DNA from: Acanthochromis polyacanthus
Taxonomy: Eukaryota > Chordata > Actinopteri > Pomacentridae
Direction of reading: 5' to 3'
Length of the DNA stretch: 64,000 nucleotides
NCBI RefSeq assembly: GCF_021347895.1
Contig: NC_067121.1
Coordinates: forward strand, 34,955,974-35,019,973
The translations under genes were made by a program, and so were the position numbers. Below, in pieces: positions 1 through 62,607 of the stretch. Each line of letters begins with the position of its first letter. The stretch's first letter is position 1. The notes beneath the pieces were generated by a model. The model made no database searches. It saw only the letters and a program-made list of their open reading frames with translations, and was not told where the DNA came from.

Positions 1-17
1 TGAGTGCTAATGTATTT

Positions 18-480
18 CAGGCCCGGGGTGGCTAATCGGGAGGACCAGGACAATTCCCGGTGGGCCGGTCCGATGTTTGGGTCGTGAGGGCCGGTGTTCA
101 GTCCTGGCACTGGGTCGATCATTATGCTGCTACCACTGGTCCTGGGCTGCCTCCACTGACAGCTGTTTTTTTGTTTTTGTTTGCTGTTTGTTTGTTTTGC
201 AGACGAACCGTGATGTAACACGTTCGTGCACACGGTCAGAGGTACTTGGAAGATGAAAACAGGAAGAGCAAGGGTGGCGCGGAGAAGGCAAGAATAAAAA
301 ACGGGAAAGCTCTGGAAACAGACGCAGCCGAATGTGCAGAAATTGGAAACTTTTTCACTAAAGCTTGCGGTTTAAAATGACAAATGAGGACGAGGAAACG
401 GATACGGACTTTGTTGAACTTTGCAATCCACCTTTCAAGTTAATTATCAAGTCACTGTGGCGTAAAACACAACGTTATAT
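18..480 (+). mobile_element. hAT-type transposon 5' remnant
   Basis: CAGGCCCGGGGTGGCTAATC followed by ACAATTCCCGGTGGGCCGG resembles the termini of teleost hAT elements with a TTF/BED-like transposase. Downstream (249-376) a reading frame YLEDENRKSKGGAEKARIKN continuing with GKALETDAAECAEIGNFFTK resembles the N-terminal basic region of those transposases. It ends at a stop after about 45 codons. Decayed; right boundary not found. Confidence 0.45.
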
Positions 481-1017
481 AATTTAAATAATAGTATGAT
501 GCGACCACATAGCTGGGAAACTTTGTCCTGCAGCCCCTCAGAGTCAGAAGAAAGATCCAGCACCAAGCAGCAGCCAAGAGCCACAAATCCAGAGTGGGAG
601 GTAGGATTGTTCATGGAGTGAATATTATTAGAATGAATAGAATGAAGAGTCTGGTGTAGACCTGCCCTATATGAGAAGATGATTCAGCTCTACATTAATG
701 AAACTGACCTGATGGCTTTGTAAAAGGGGGAGATTAGTGCTGAGAATTTTGACCATTTTAAAAATGTGATTTAATGTCAGAGCCAGTAGTGATGAGGGGA
801 TTACTGCTGTCAGTATGGAAGGAACAGGTGAGCTGCTGGAACAGAGTGAACAAGCAAGCATTAGTTCCAATGCCACCCTCCTCATCACTTAATCGCCGAC
901 AACCCTACCCTGGGGCAGGTCGCACTGGATTACAGGTTACCGGTAGCAGACCTGACCTGGAAGAATCTGCCACAGAGGTAAAGTGAATGACACTGATCAT
1001 CTCATCGCATCTCAAAG

Positions 1018-1400
1018 TGCTGCTGGGAAACTTTGGATTCTTGCATTCATGTCGAAGTTGCTTTGACCTGTACTACTTGCCTAAACATTATTGTGGACCA
1101 AGCACACCAACCCAATGGCAACAATAATAACAAACAACAGTGGCCTCGCCAAGCACGACAGTTTAAACTACCACACTGCAAAAACTGCCGAAGAACAGCT
1201 CAAGGAACAAAGAGCTCAAAGTGTTGATCTGATTTCCAAACTTTGCAGATGCAACAGTGGGATGCACCAGAGCAATCCTGATCCACAAAGGCCACATACT
1301 GTAACCCATAGGATCAATTGCCAACATTCAGGTTCTAAACATCATAGCACACCCCTGTACTTGAATACAGCACTTCAGTATTTATACTTTTTGATGATTT
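1018..1400 (+). mobile_element. decayed Tc1-like transposase segment
   Basis: TGGATTCTTGCATTCATGTC, TTTGACCTGTACTACTTGCC and TAAACATTATTGTGGACCAA resemble a common fish Tc1-like transposase region (FIHVDVTLTRTTYLNIVADQ-type). Further on, CCACACTGCAAAAACTGCCG matches the CHTAK motif near the second catalytic Asp. Stops and frameshifts throughout show it is inactive. Confidence 0.55.
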
Positions 1401-4012
1401 GCAAATAAATGCCATAACAAGTCAAAAGTTCCCAACACTTTCTCACGTATACACTTTGCTCAAGAAGACATTATTGACTCTGTATCTGTACTAAGCAACA
1501 GTTCAGTTTGCTTGCAACCAACAGTTGACTCTACAACACTTATTCACTTTTCACATTTTTTAGCAACGTAAATAGAATTTTGTGACTTCACTCAGTGTTT
1601 ACAGCTCAGTGGCATGATATAATAAGAAGAGGACATGGAGGCCATGGGAACTGAGTGAGTGGTTTAGGGTGGAGCTACTTGATGAGGTAAATGGCTCTAA
1701 TGACTGTGAAGCAGCCTTCAGGGGGTTCTCCTGTCAACTGCTTCAATTTCCTGCCTCTTTCTGCAGGCGCCTCTTGGATAGACTTCCTGGTACCTCTGGC
1801 ACCCAACGTGGACACATACTCACACACACACACTGGCCAGTCTCATTCTCTTCATCCACCCAGAGTAAGTTAGTCATTAAATCAATGCACAGTTTGTGTC
1901 AAGCTGTGAGTGTGTGTGTGCGCTCTTACTATATCTTATGTATGTGTGTCTTCAGGAGGTGCAGGGCGGAAGAGGGGACGTGGAGTGAACTATAAAGTGT
2001 CATATTGACTGATCTGTGTGAGTGTGTGTGTGTTTATAAAATGTCAACAATGACCATATCCACACTGTGTACATCCACATGAGGACATACACACTGTCTG
2101 AGAGACATCAGCACACACAAACACAAATACACACATGGATTGTAGGAACTTTGTATATACACATTTACTTATATTAGAAAACAATCTGAAGAGTAAAACT
2201 GGCATAATAATAAGTATCGATCATTATGTTATATTCAGGGCTGATTACCCTCAACCATGATCGATACTGAGAATTAATATTTCGGACTGACATACATTTG
2301 CAGTAAAATTAAAAATCTTGGTGTAAAAAATTAGAATAACACAAACTCCAACACAAAATCTTGTTAAAATATCTTTGTGTGTTTATGTTTTAAACATATT
2401 TAGCTGATCTCTTTCCTTTTCATTCTTAAGGTATGAGAATGGTGACTACAGGTGGAGAGAGGTGGCTGCATGGGAGTCAAAATAACACATTTTTAAATGT
2501 ATTTTATTTTCATGAGAATCAGTTAAAAAAAAAACTCATACTTGAAAATAAGCATGGATATTATATCTGTTGAACGGCCAGGCCTGCACATCATCTAAAA
2601 CAGTGATGTGATATATGTGAGAGTGAACATAATTGACCAGTATCATGTTGATAGAGGAGGTAACTAAAATGAGCTGATATTATAGGCTGACTATAAGCGA
2701 TATTTGGGGACTACGGATGAAATTTAGCATGCATGCTAATTCCAGCATATTTACATTACATCATGTATGTACTGTCCATTAATATGCAATGTCCCGACTA
2801 AATAAACCAGAAATAAATAAATATTTGACCATTGTCGGCTATAGTGGACTCTCCGATCCTGGCACAGCACTAAACCCAAGGGCGGAGATAAATCTGTCTA
2901 TGAAAGACAATAGTTTGACTAATCTTATGTTTTTCACTTGTTTTGTCTCTCCATGAATCAAATGTCTTGCTAATCTTGAGCCGAGCTTTCCGCAATGTCA
3001 GTAAAATTCATGTCTGGTGGTTTGTTTACATAGGTGGACTCCATTTCTAAGCCATTAGCAAGTGTTGCACTCTCTTGGTGCTGTGAAGCAGCGAAAGAGA
3101 AACACTGAGGCATGGCACTTGGGAGTGAACATTAATTTGACGTCATTTAAATTTTCCTGGAAAGTCCATCCCAAGTCCTTTACATAGAAATCGGCTGCTA
3201 CAGACAACAGAGAAAGTCAGAGAAGTTACATCACAATCTGTTCATACAATGACAATAAAAAAGCAAATAATACATGTACATTGTTTCAGATTCTTACACA
3301 CAGCATCTTTAAATAGGAAAATGATACAGTACGAATGTAGTATATAACTCAAGGTGACTCCTCATTAAAAATGTTCTTTTACCACACAGTCCTGTTACAA
3401 ACCCACCACTGGGAGTCACTAAAGTCCCATTTTCTTAAACCATACACACACAGATGTGTGGTAAAATAGCCAAAACACAATCTGTGCTCAGGGTCCATTG
3501 AGAATGAAATGGTAAATAACAAATACAAAACAGCATTATTTAACTTTGGTTCATTAACTTTGGAGAATAGCCAACAAAGTTACAATCCCTACCCAATTCT
3601 GAATACAAATCATGAAATGTACCAGACATTGACTGTGAAAGCCCAGTTTTCGCGATACAAAAATAACCTATTATTAGTCACTATGCTTTCTGACAGGTCT
3701 CTGACTAACCTAATGTACCTGTAAGCTGTCTTTAAAGCACTCATCTAAGAAAAGAGCAGATCATTTCAGTCTTGGCCCAGGCTTGTAATCATGGGAATTG
3801 TTGAATCAGTCAGAGATATTTGAACATGCATACCATTTATCCTCTTTGAAACAGGATCTATAGATAAAGTTGTTAACTTGAACAAAAGCACAATGAAAAT
3901 CAACTTTTTAATCATTTATTTAACAACAACATAAATGGGTGTAAAATTTGTCCGTGGGAGCACTAAGTACAAACCTGACCTCAGAGGCTTGTTTTGCCTT
4001 CTTAACTTCTAG

Positions 4013-4342
4013 TTAACACCTATATTTTCCTTGAATTGAAAGATATTTTAATGTTTTCTTGTGTGTACTGTTTGTCTCCATGTCAGTGGGGTTCAAATCT
4101 GGGTTTTGACAAGTTAATTCCATCAACCTCCTTTTATTCTTTGTGAGCCAGTCCTTGGAGGATCTGCTTGTGTGCTTACGATTATTATCCCATTTAAAAG
4201 TCTGGTCCAAGTTCAACTTTTGGACTTTATCTTTTAGCACTTTTTGAAATAATACAGAATTCAAAGTTGAATCATTGACTAAAAGCTGCCCAGTCCCAGA
4301 GACACTAAAGCAAACCACAGCATTTTCACCGAAACGCTTCAC
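4013..4342 (-). mobile_element. Tc1-like transposase fragment (pseudogene)
   Basis: A 109-codon minus-strand frame contains GTGQLLVNDSTLNSVLFQKV, DQTFKWDNNRKHTSRSSKDW and LTCQNPDLNPTDM. These align with the Tc1 transposase catalytic region (FQQDNDPKHTAK and SPDLNPIE motifs, second Asp and the region of the final acidic residue). The Glu after DLNP is replaced and the frame then degenerates. Related non-coding sequence extends over roughly 3880-4640. Inactive relic in the downstream flank of rnf220. Confidence 0.7.
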
Positions 4343-5243
4343 AGTTAGTTTGAGGTTTTACATGTCTCCTGTTGGCCAAACTACTCCTTGACTCATTTAT
4401 CATTCCTGTATGTTCACTGTAATTTGACTTTAATATTTCCTTGGACAGCAAAGGTTCCTGTCCTGATCATTGCCCTTCCAATGGAATGATTTATTTTCAA
4501 TATGTTGGAAATTTTTTGAAATTCACTGTCAAATTCAAAGACATCCACAGCCTAAGACACTCTTTAGGTCTTGGCATGACACCACACTCTTCAGTGGCAA
4601 AGAAGAAGTGTCAGAGGTTTAAACTAGACTAGTTCTCTGTGTTATAAATGTAGGGGCTTACTTGCTTTGTCCATTGGAATTGAATGGAATGGAATGCAGT
4701 ACCTCTAGCTAACAACATGCTAAGCTAAGAAGGATCTTAGTCTTACAACTCAAAATAAAGCAGCCATTCAGCACTAACTGTCATTTTGTTTTTGCAGAAC
4801 CAACATGAAAACACAGTATTATTGTCCAAATTACTCACTTACTGGATACCTGATAGACTACACTCTTTACCCATATGCAATCAGAATTTTGCAGTAGTCA
4901 TGTCCAGAAGCACACAGCTCCAGAATATCCAACAAAGCTCGTCTCCTGCTGTGGTTGCCTCTCATTCACTGCAACTTTATTAGCATCTGACAGCACTTAC
5001 AGGAGCGCTTACTGGGCAGGGCTCAGGGCTGGGTCTAATAAGGCCTCACCTTGGTCTGGGTAGGAGAGCGCTGCTGAAACGCTGCTTTTGTTTAAGGCTT
5101 GGACGCAGATCTGAGCGCCAAAGTGGTTGTGAGAGAGATCGCACTTGAAATTCTTGCTAATTAATGTAACAGGCGGCTGCTAAATAAGCTCTGATGTTTG
5201 GCAGGGTTGGTTTCTTTAGCATTGTTTAACAAGGGTAAGCAGG

Positions 5244-5267
5244 CACACACACACACACACACACACA
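5244..5267 (+). repeat. (CA)12 microsatellite
   Basis: Clean CA tract in the downstream flank. Confidence 0.97.
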
Positions 5268-6778
5268 TGAACACACACTTTCCCAGAGCATGCGGACACC
5301 ATCTGGCGATCTGCTGATAACTTCCTAATAGCAGTAGTGGGATTATGTGAAGTTTTATGGAGAGAGCGGTGACTGTGTGTTAAAGTCCTCTAGATGGCAA
5401 TGCTGTCTTCTGGTTTTGTTTCGTAACCCCAGCAACTGCAGCAGCTCTGATTACTGCAACCCCACATCAGCTACCACTAGCAATGATTGGAGTTTTTTCT
5501 CCTGATGTTGCAGTATGAGATTCTTATTAAATTCATTCACAAAAAACAAGGTGTTCACTAAAACCAAGGAACAAATATTCTTTTTCTGGCTACAATTTGA
5601 AAGTGCTAACCACCAAACCACTGTGCAGCTCCCATTTCCACCAGTATATGATAAAACAACACAAAACATAAAGTCTAAATTTTGAGCTACATCTCCTCAA
5701 GACAACTCAAGTCTTAATTTTTGTGCTGACAGTTAGCTTTGGCTGTCAGTGTTACTAGATGACAGGAGTGGTGCTCCAAGATGCAAGGATGAGGGCAGGA
5801 ACAGCCAGTAGTGCAAACAGGAAGTACTCTGTAGACCTGGCTGTCTCATTTATCAACCATCGGTTCAGATTTAGCGTCCCTCAGAGGTTGCAGCCTCTAA
5901 ACTGGGAAACAGTTTAATAATTACTGGACACGAATTGCCAAAATACAGCATTACAAAAAACAGTAACTGAGCAACTTGTGTTCACTCCTGCACTCTCAAC
6001 TTCTAATCGGTCACAGAATAAGGCTGATCTCAAATATTTAAAAAACATTTTTTATAAAGTGTGGAAATGTGACTTTCTGCAGTAGGTAAAAAATGACAAA
6101 CATGTTTCAATATTGTGAAATTTTGTGCTTCACTTAGCAGAACATCATTTGTCTTTGTCTTGCAAACAGTTCAGAGCTGATTTGCAGTGATGATCCAATA
6201 ATGGTGTATTTCTGTTAGAAATAGTTTCAGTACACTGTGTTTTTTCTTTCTGTAGAACACAGCTATTGAATGTTACAGGAGGGTTCAGTGGCGTTACATA
6301 ATTTGAGCAAATTCAGCAGGTTTTACAGCACCTCCACACTCACAGAGTATGTAGGTTAGAGGTGGTTGGGGTGGATGTACTCTGACAGGAATGCGAATCT
6401 GAGACATTGTGGTTTTGGGATCAGTGCAACCATCATGGCGCCTCGCCATCCAAAACTGATTTCAAAACAGTTTGGTTTTAAACAAGACTCACCTCCTGCT
6501 GTGGCTTCCTCCCTCGCAATAAAATTTTACTAGCATCTGACAACACTCTTCTTAATGACTCACTCCGACAATGATCTAACACATATATATGTGGTTATTC
6601 CACCTTATGGAAAACAAGCTTTGAGTGTGGCGGCATCTATTGCAGTTATAGTTTCTGCCATTCTGCCTGAGCAGCAGTAAGAACAAACCTGTTCAAGATA
6701 TTCAATTTGAACTGACTTGTACCCTGAACAGACTGATAAAAGTCTTTAAAAATATATAATGAAGTCATGTTTCTATTA

Positions 6779-7110
6779 CAGGCTGCACGGTGACTTGGTG
6801 GTTAGCACTTTCGCCTTGCAGCTAGAAGATCCCTGGTTCATGTCCCAGCCTTCCTGGGATCTTTCTGCATGGAGTTTGCATGTTCTTACTGTGCATGCGC
6901 GGGTTTTCTCCAGGTACTCCAGCTTCCTCCCACAGTATAAAAACATGCTGAGGTTGTCCGTGGGTGTGATTGTCTCTATATGTAGCCTTGTGATAGACTG
7001 GCGTTAGGTCCAGGGTATCCCCAGCTTTCACCCTGAGTCAGCTGGGATAGACTCCAGCCCCCCGTGACCATAATGAGGATTAAGCGGTGTCTAGATGATG
7101 GATGGATGTT
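6779..7110 (+). mobile_element. tRNA-derived SINE with GATG tail
   Basis: Starts GGCTGCACGGTGACTTGGTG. An A-box-like TGGTGGTTAGCAC and a B-box-like GGTTCATGTCCC show a tRNA-derived pol III head. The body has CTTCCTCCCACAGTATAAAA, GTGATAGACTGGCG and GCTGGGATAGACTCCAGCCC, all standard in a very abundant teleost repeat. It ends GATGATGGATGGATG. An ORF across it is incidental. Confidence 0.8.
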
Positions 7111-7574
7111 TCCATTACAATGCTTTATATCTGTAGTTCATATTTTCACTCAAACATGTATATACACAAAAAGTGTAGCTATTAAATAATGTCAGAAATG
7201 CTGCAATGTGGTTTAAATGGAGAAAATGTATACTTTACTTCCTTTTCCAATTAAGTATATTACTTTTCTGCAACTACACATTGCTGTGAAATCTTGAATT
7301 CAAAATTTGGCCTTCAAAATCTTTTGGCCTTAGGAGTGAATCGTGGCTCTGACTGAGAATTTGAGAACACTGCATGCAGATATATTAGCGGCTAGTCAAT
7401 AGCAAGTTAGACCCGCCCTAAAACAAACCCTGCTTTGTCATCTATTTTACTCTAAAAGGGACAAGAACTTTCAAAACAAACATCGTGCTGTACTGAAGTA
7501 GATGTTCAACTATAAAATGGCACCATGAACTTATTGGGAAGATATTGACTGAGGTAAGAAATCAAATGTCAAGT

Positions 7575-7720
7575 GGGATCATTTTCTGATAGGCATCTAT
7601 GCAATCACATTTTTTTGCCAACAGAGCAGGTGCCCCCTACTGGCCATTAGAAAGAACTTAAGCTCAAAGCACATTCACATTGGCCTCAGTTTTCAAACCT
7701 GCAGGCTACATCTACCTTTA
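7575..7720 (+). repeat. teleost interspersed repeat with CTCF-like core
   Basis: TTTTTTTGCCAACAGAGCAG followed by TGCCCCCTACTGGCCATTAG and AAGAACTTAAGCTC, with CCTCAGTTTTCAAACCTGCA, resembles a repeat common in percomorph genomes. TGCCCCCTACTGG is the complement of CCAGTAGGGGGCA, a good CTCF core. Confidence 0.45.
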
Positions 7721-8757
7721 ATCTACAGTCTTTGGTTGCAGCTGGCAAAACAGGTTGAAAACTGCTAACTTCCTGTGCGAGGTAACGTGATACCACGAGA
7801 GTCTGCGGGACTTCTCTGTTACTGTTTTGCCCGGCAATGAACATGGCAGTGAAATAAACTTGGTCAGAATCCAAGAACGTCGTGTTTTTGGCATTTACAA
7901 AATTCACTGCCTTAGTGGATATCGAAGCTAACAGATACATGTTAATATTAGGATACACTTGAGTATACTACGAGATGCATCAGAGCCATGACTACTTTAC
8001 AGTAATGATGAAAAAAAGAAAAGAATCATTAAAGTCCCGAAGACCTCATAGGCAAAATGACTGAAAAAAAAACTAAGCTGCTTTCTTGGCAAACATGTTT
8101 TGGCAGCAATGACAGCAACTCAAACAAGAAAAGCCATGGAGGGGGGGTAATTGAGATTTACAATTATTTAATTAATGTCAAATGTAGTTTACAAACGGGA
8201 AAGACATGTATCATTTCCAAGAATATACAAGACACAAATTAGTTCTGACACAATTCACTTGTGCAGTTTCTAATCTTTGGGGCAGGTTCGAATCAACAAC
8301 TTCAGAGGAATGCAGTAACATGAATGCCACTGCTTAGCATTGTTTCAGTCCAGTATTTAACCTACCAAGACTTATAACTACATAGTGAGCTAAACAAAGG
8401 AAATTAAGCTAAAATAAAAATGACTTCAGCTACCGAAGCTGACCAACTCATGCTTACTTTACCCCAGAATTAGCCAAAGGATCCCAAAATCCCATTTATT
8501 TATCTCTGAATGTTTAAATTGTGGGCCTTTTTTCATTATTGAACAGTGAATGGAGATGAACAACATCCAACTCCAGCACCAAAGCCCCTCTGTGAGAGCA
8601 AACACTGCTGACACTGAGATGGCACATAAAATCTTTTAAAAATCACATGAACAGAACGTGTCTCCTGCATTAAGGCCGTCTTCTTCCCCTTCACGAACCG
8701 TGCCTTATTTTATCACACAGGCTGCGTCAACAGGTCCACTCATGGTATTTGAGAAGT

Positions 8758-8763
8758 TTTATT
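8758..8763 (-). terminator. polyadenylation signal AATAAA for rnf220
   Basis: TTTATT on the plus strand is AATAAA on the minus strand, about 1.67 kb after the stop. GU-rich sequence follows within 40 bases. It is the most distal good signal before the flank becomes repeat-derived. Confidence 0.5.
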
Positions 8764-8881
8764 TTTTCTTTTTTCAGTATTTCTTACAACAATACAGACA
8801 TCACAGAATACATAGTTTTACAAACACAAAGCACACCACCACCTTGGCTGCTGATGCTGCTGCCGTAAAGGGAAGGGAGAA

Positions 8882-8902
8882 GGGGGGGGGGGGGGGGGGG
8901 GG
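8882..8902 (+). repeat. G21 homopolymer (C21 in the mRNA)
   Basis: Twenty-one consecutive G within the probable rnf220 3' UTR. Length in the assembly may be unreliable. Confidence 0.9.
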
Positions 8903-9434
8903 ATGCTGCGGGTTCTGGAGGTTGCCAGTTCAGCCTTGGCCATCCTTCTTTTCCAGAGACTTCCCTCAGTTGTTATAGCTTACAAAGAACCTGCCCTTTG
9001 GGTTTGCCGTTTTGGGACCTCTTTTTGCAGCATAGCAGTATGGGAAGAATGGAAAAAAGCTTTCTTTCGAGACATGTAGGGGTAAAGAAAAAAAAAGTGT
9101 CTAGACTATGATCTGAGCATGTTGTTACTCCATCGGGTTGGAGGTTAAAAGAAGAGGCTCAGCTGGACAATGTTTCAACTAAAGAGCAGTTCCATCTTTC
9201 TGCAGGGCAATAGGATTCTCTCCATTCAAAAAACTAACAGCGTCTGTCCTCGCTTCATGATCAGATCTACAGTTTTTCAGGGTACTCTGCAGAAAAGTTA
9301 CACCACCTAAATCTTGACCATCTAGTCTCGAGTAGATTATTATTACTTAAATTTTTTTAAATTCCTGTACAGTCAAATAAAACTTCAACGGATCTTCAAA
9401 TGATCTTCTTTTTTAAAAAATACAGAAGGCTTCT

Positions 9435-9440
9435 TTTATT
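9435..9440 (-). terminator. possible proximal polyadenylation signal AATAAA
   Basis: Canonical hexamer on the minus strand about 1 kb after the stop codon of rnf220. It could support a shorter 3' UTR isoform; no other evidence. Confidence 0.3.
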
Positions 9441-9721
9441 CCAGCCATTTTTTTTTACCCCCCCATAATCATCATTCCCAAACCCTTCCAACTAAAAACA
9501 GGACTTTGATATTATATACTTCTGCGTGTGTCAGTGGATGGTAATGTCTGTGTTTGTGTGTACATGTGTATGAACTCTATGTCATTTACACCCAACATTG
9601 TAAACATACATAGAACTATATTACATGTGCTTGCACTGCATCTTGGAGGGGGGAGAAATTTTGGTTTACTTCACTAGAACACCACAAAAGAGGGGAAAGA
9701 GGGGGCGGACAGGGCTCGTGA

Positions 9722-9741
9722 GAAGAAGAAGAAGAAGAAGA
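9722..9741 (+). repeat. (GAA)n microsatellite
   Basis: Short run of GAA/AAG triplets within the probable 3' UTR. Confidence 0.85.
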
Positions 9742-10433
9742 GGTGGAGGAGGGCGAGTGTCAAACTCCTTTTCAAGGTTGTGAGGTTATTCTCAGTTTGG
9801 TTGAAAGCTCAGTTTTAGTGGACAGGCCCTTTTTTAAATTCTCTTAAGCAACAGTTGCATGAAGTTTTCTCTCTGCAACAGATAACAAAAAACAAAACAA
9901 AAGAAGCTTTCTGTCAAGTCATGACGGTAGAGCCTGCTGTCCAGCACCACTGAAATGTCAAAGAAGAGCTAGCAGGGGAGAAAAAAAAGAAGTTTTTATA
10001 TTCTGTGTTAAGAAGTTCCTTTCAGGTGCACCTCCAGCAGCGTGAAGCTACCAGGTCTCAGCAGGGCGTAGCTGGGCGTGGGAGGGTCTCCACTGACTGA
10101 AGGTCCACTTTCCCACCTTACATCTAGAAGAATCATGTCAGCGAGGCAGAGGAAACAGGCCTGTTGACCATCTGAGGGGTTGGAGGGCTCCGTATTTTAT
10201 CTTTTTTCATGTGAGCAGGTGACGGGGCAGCCAGCCGGAGAGTCAGTAAGTGCTGCTCAGTCTTTTGTTCAAGCTGCTGCCCCCTCTTTTGTCTATGAAT
10301 GCTCTTGGAGGCTCAGGAGCTACTGACTCAGGCCACGCGAGAAAGAGGAAACGAATGACGGTCGACGGGGAGGGAGATGAAATCCAAGATGGAGGAATGG
10401 ACTGGAGGGACGAAGAGGCAGGGGTTGTGCTGT

Positions 10434-62607
<52,174 letters not shown>

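Larger units (their letters stand above)
1..8739. other. downstream intergenic flank of rnf220
   Basis: No recognisable gene. It contains the hAT and Tc1 relics near 0-1.4 kb, a weak pair of plus-strand exon-like segments (1767-1864 and 1956-2008), a Tc1 relic at 4.0-4.3 kb, the (CA)12 tract, the SINE at 6.8-7.1 kb and a repeat at 7.6 kb. The rest (2.0-3.9, 4.65-5.2, 5.3-6.7 and 7.8-8.7 kb) is AT-rich unique or unrecognised sequence. Confidence 0.6.
8740..10433 (-). other. rnf220: rnf220 3' UTR (probable)
   Basis: About 1.7 kb follows the stop codon with no splice signals needed. On the minus strand an AATAAA at 8758-8763 is followed by a GU-rich stretch (8700-8725), which fits a cleavage site near 8740. 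A second AATAAA at 9435-9440 could give a shorter form. The region contains a GAA-type run (9722-9741) and a 21-base homopolymer, G on plus and C in the mRNA (8882-8902). The 3' end is inferred; only transcript data would fix it. Confidence 0.6.
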
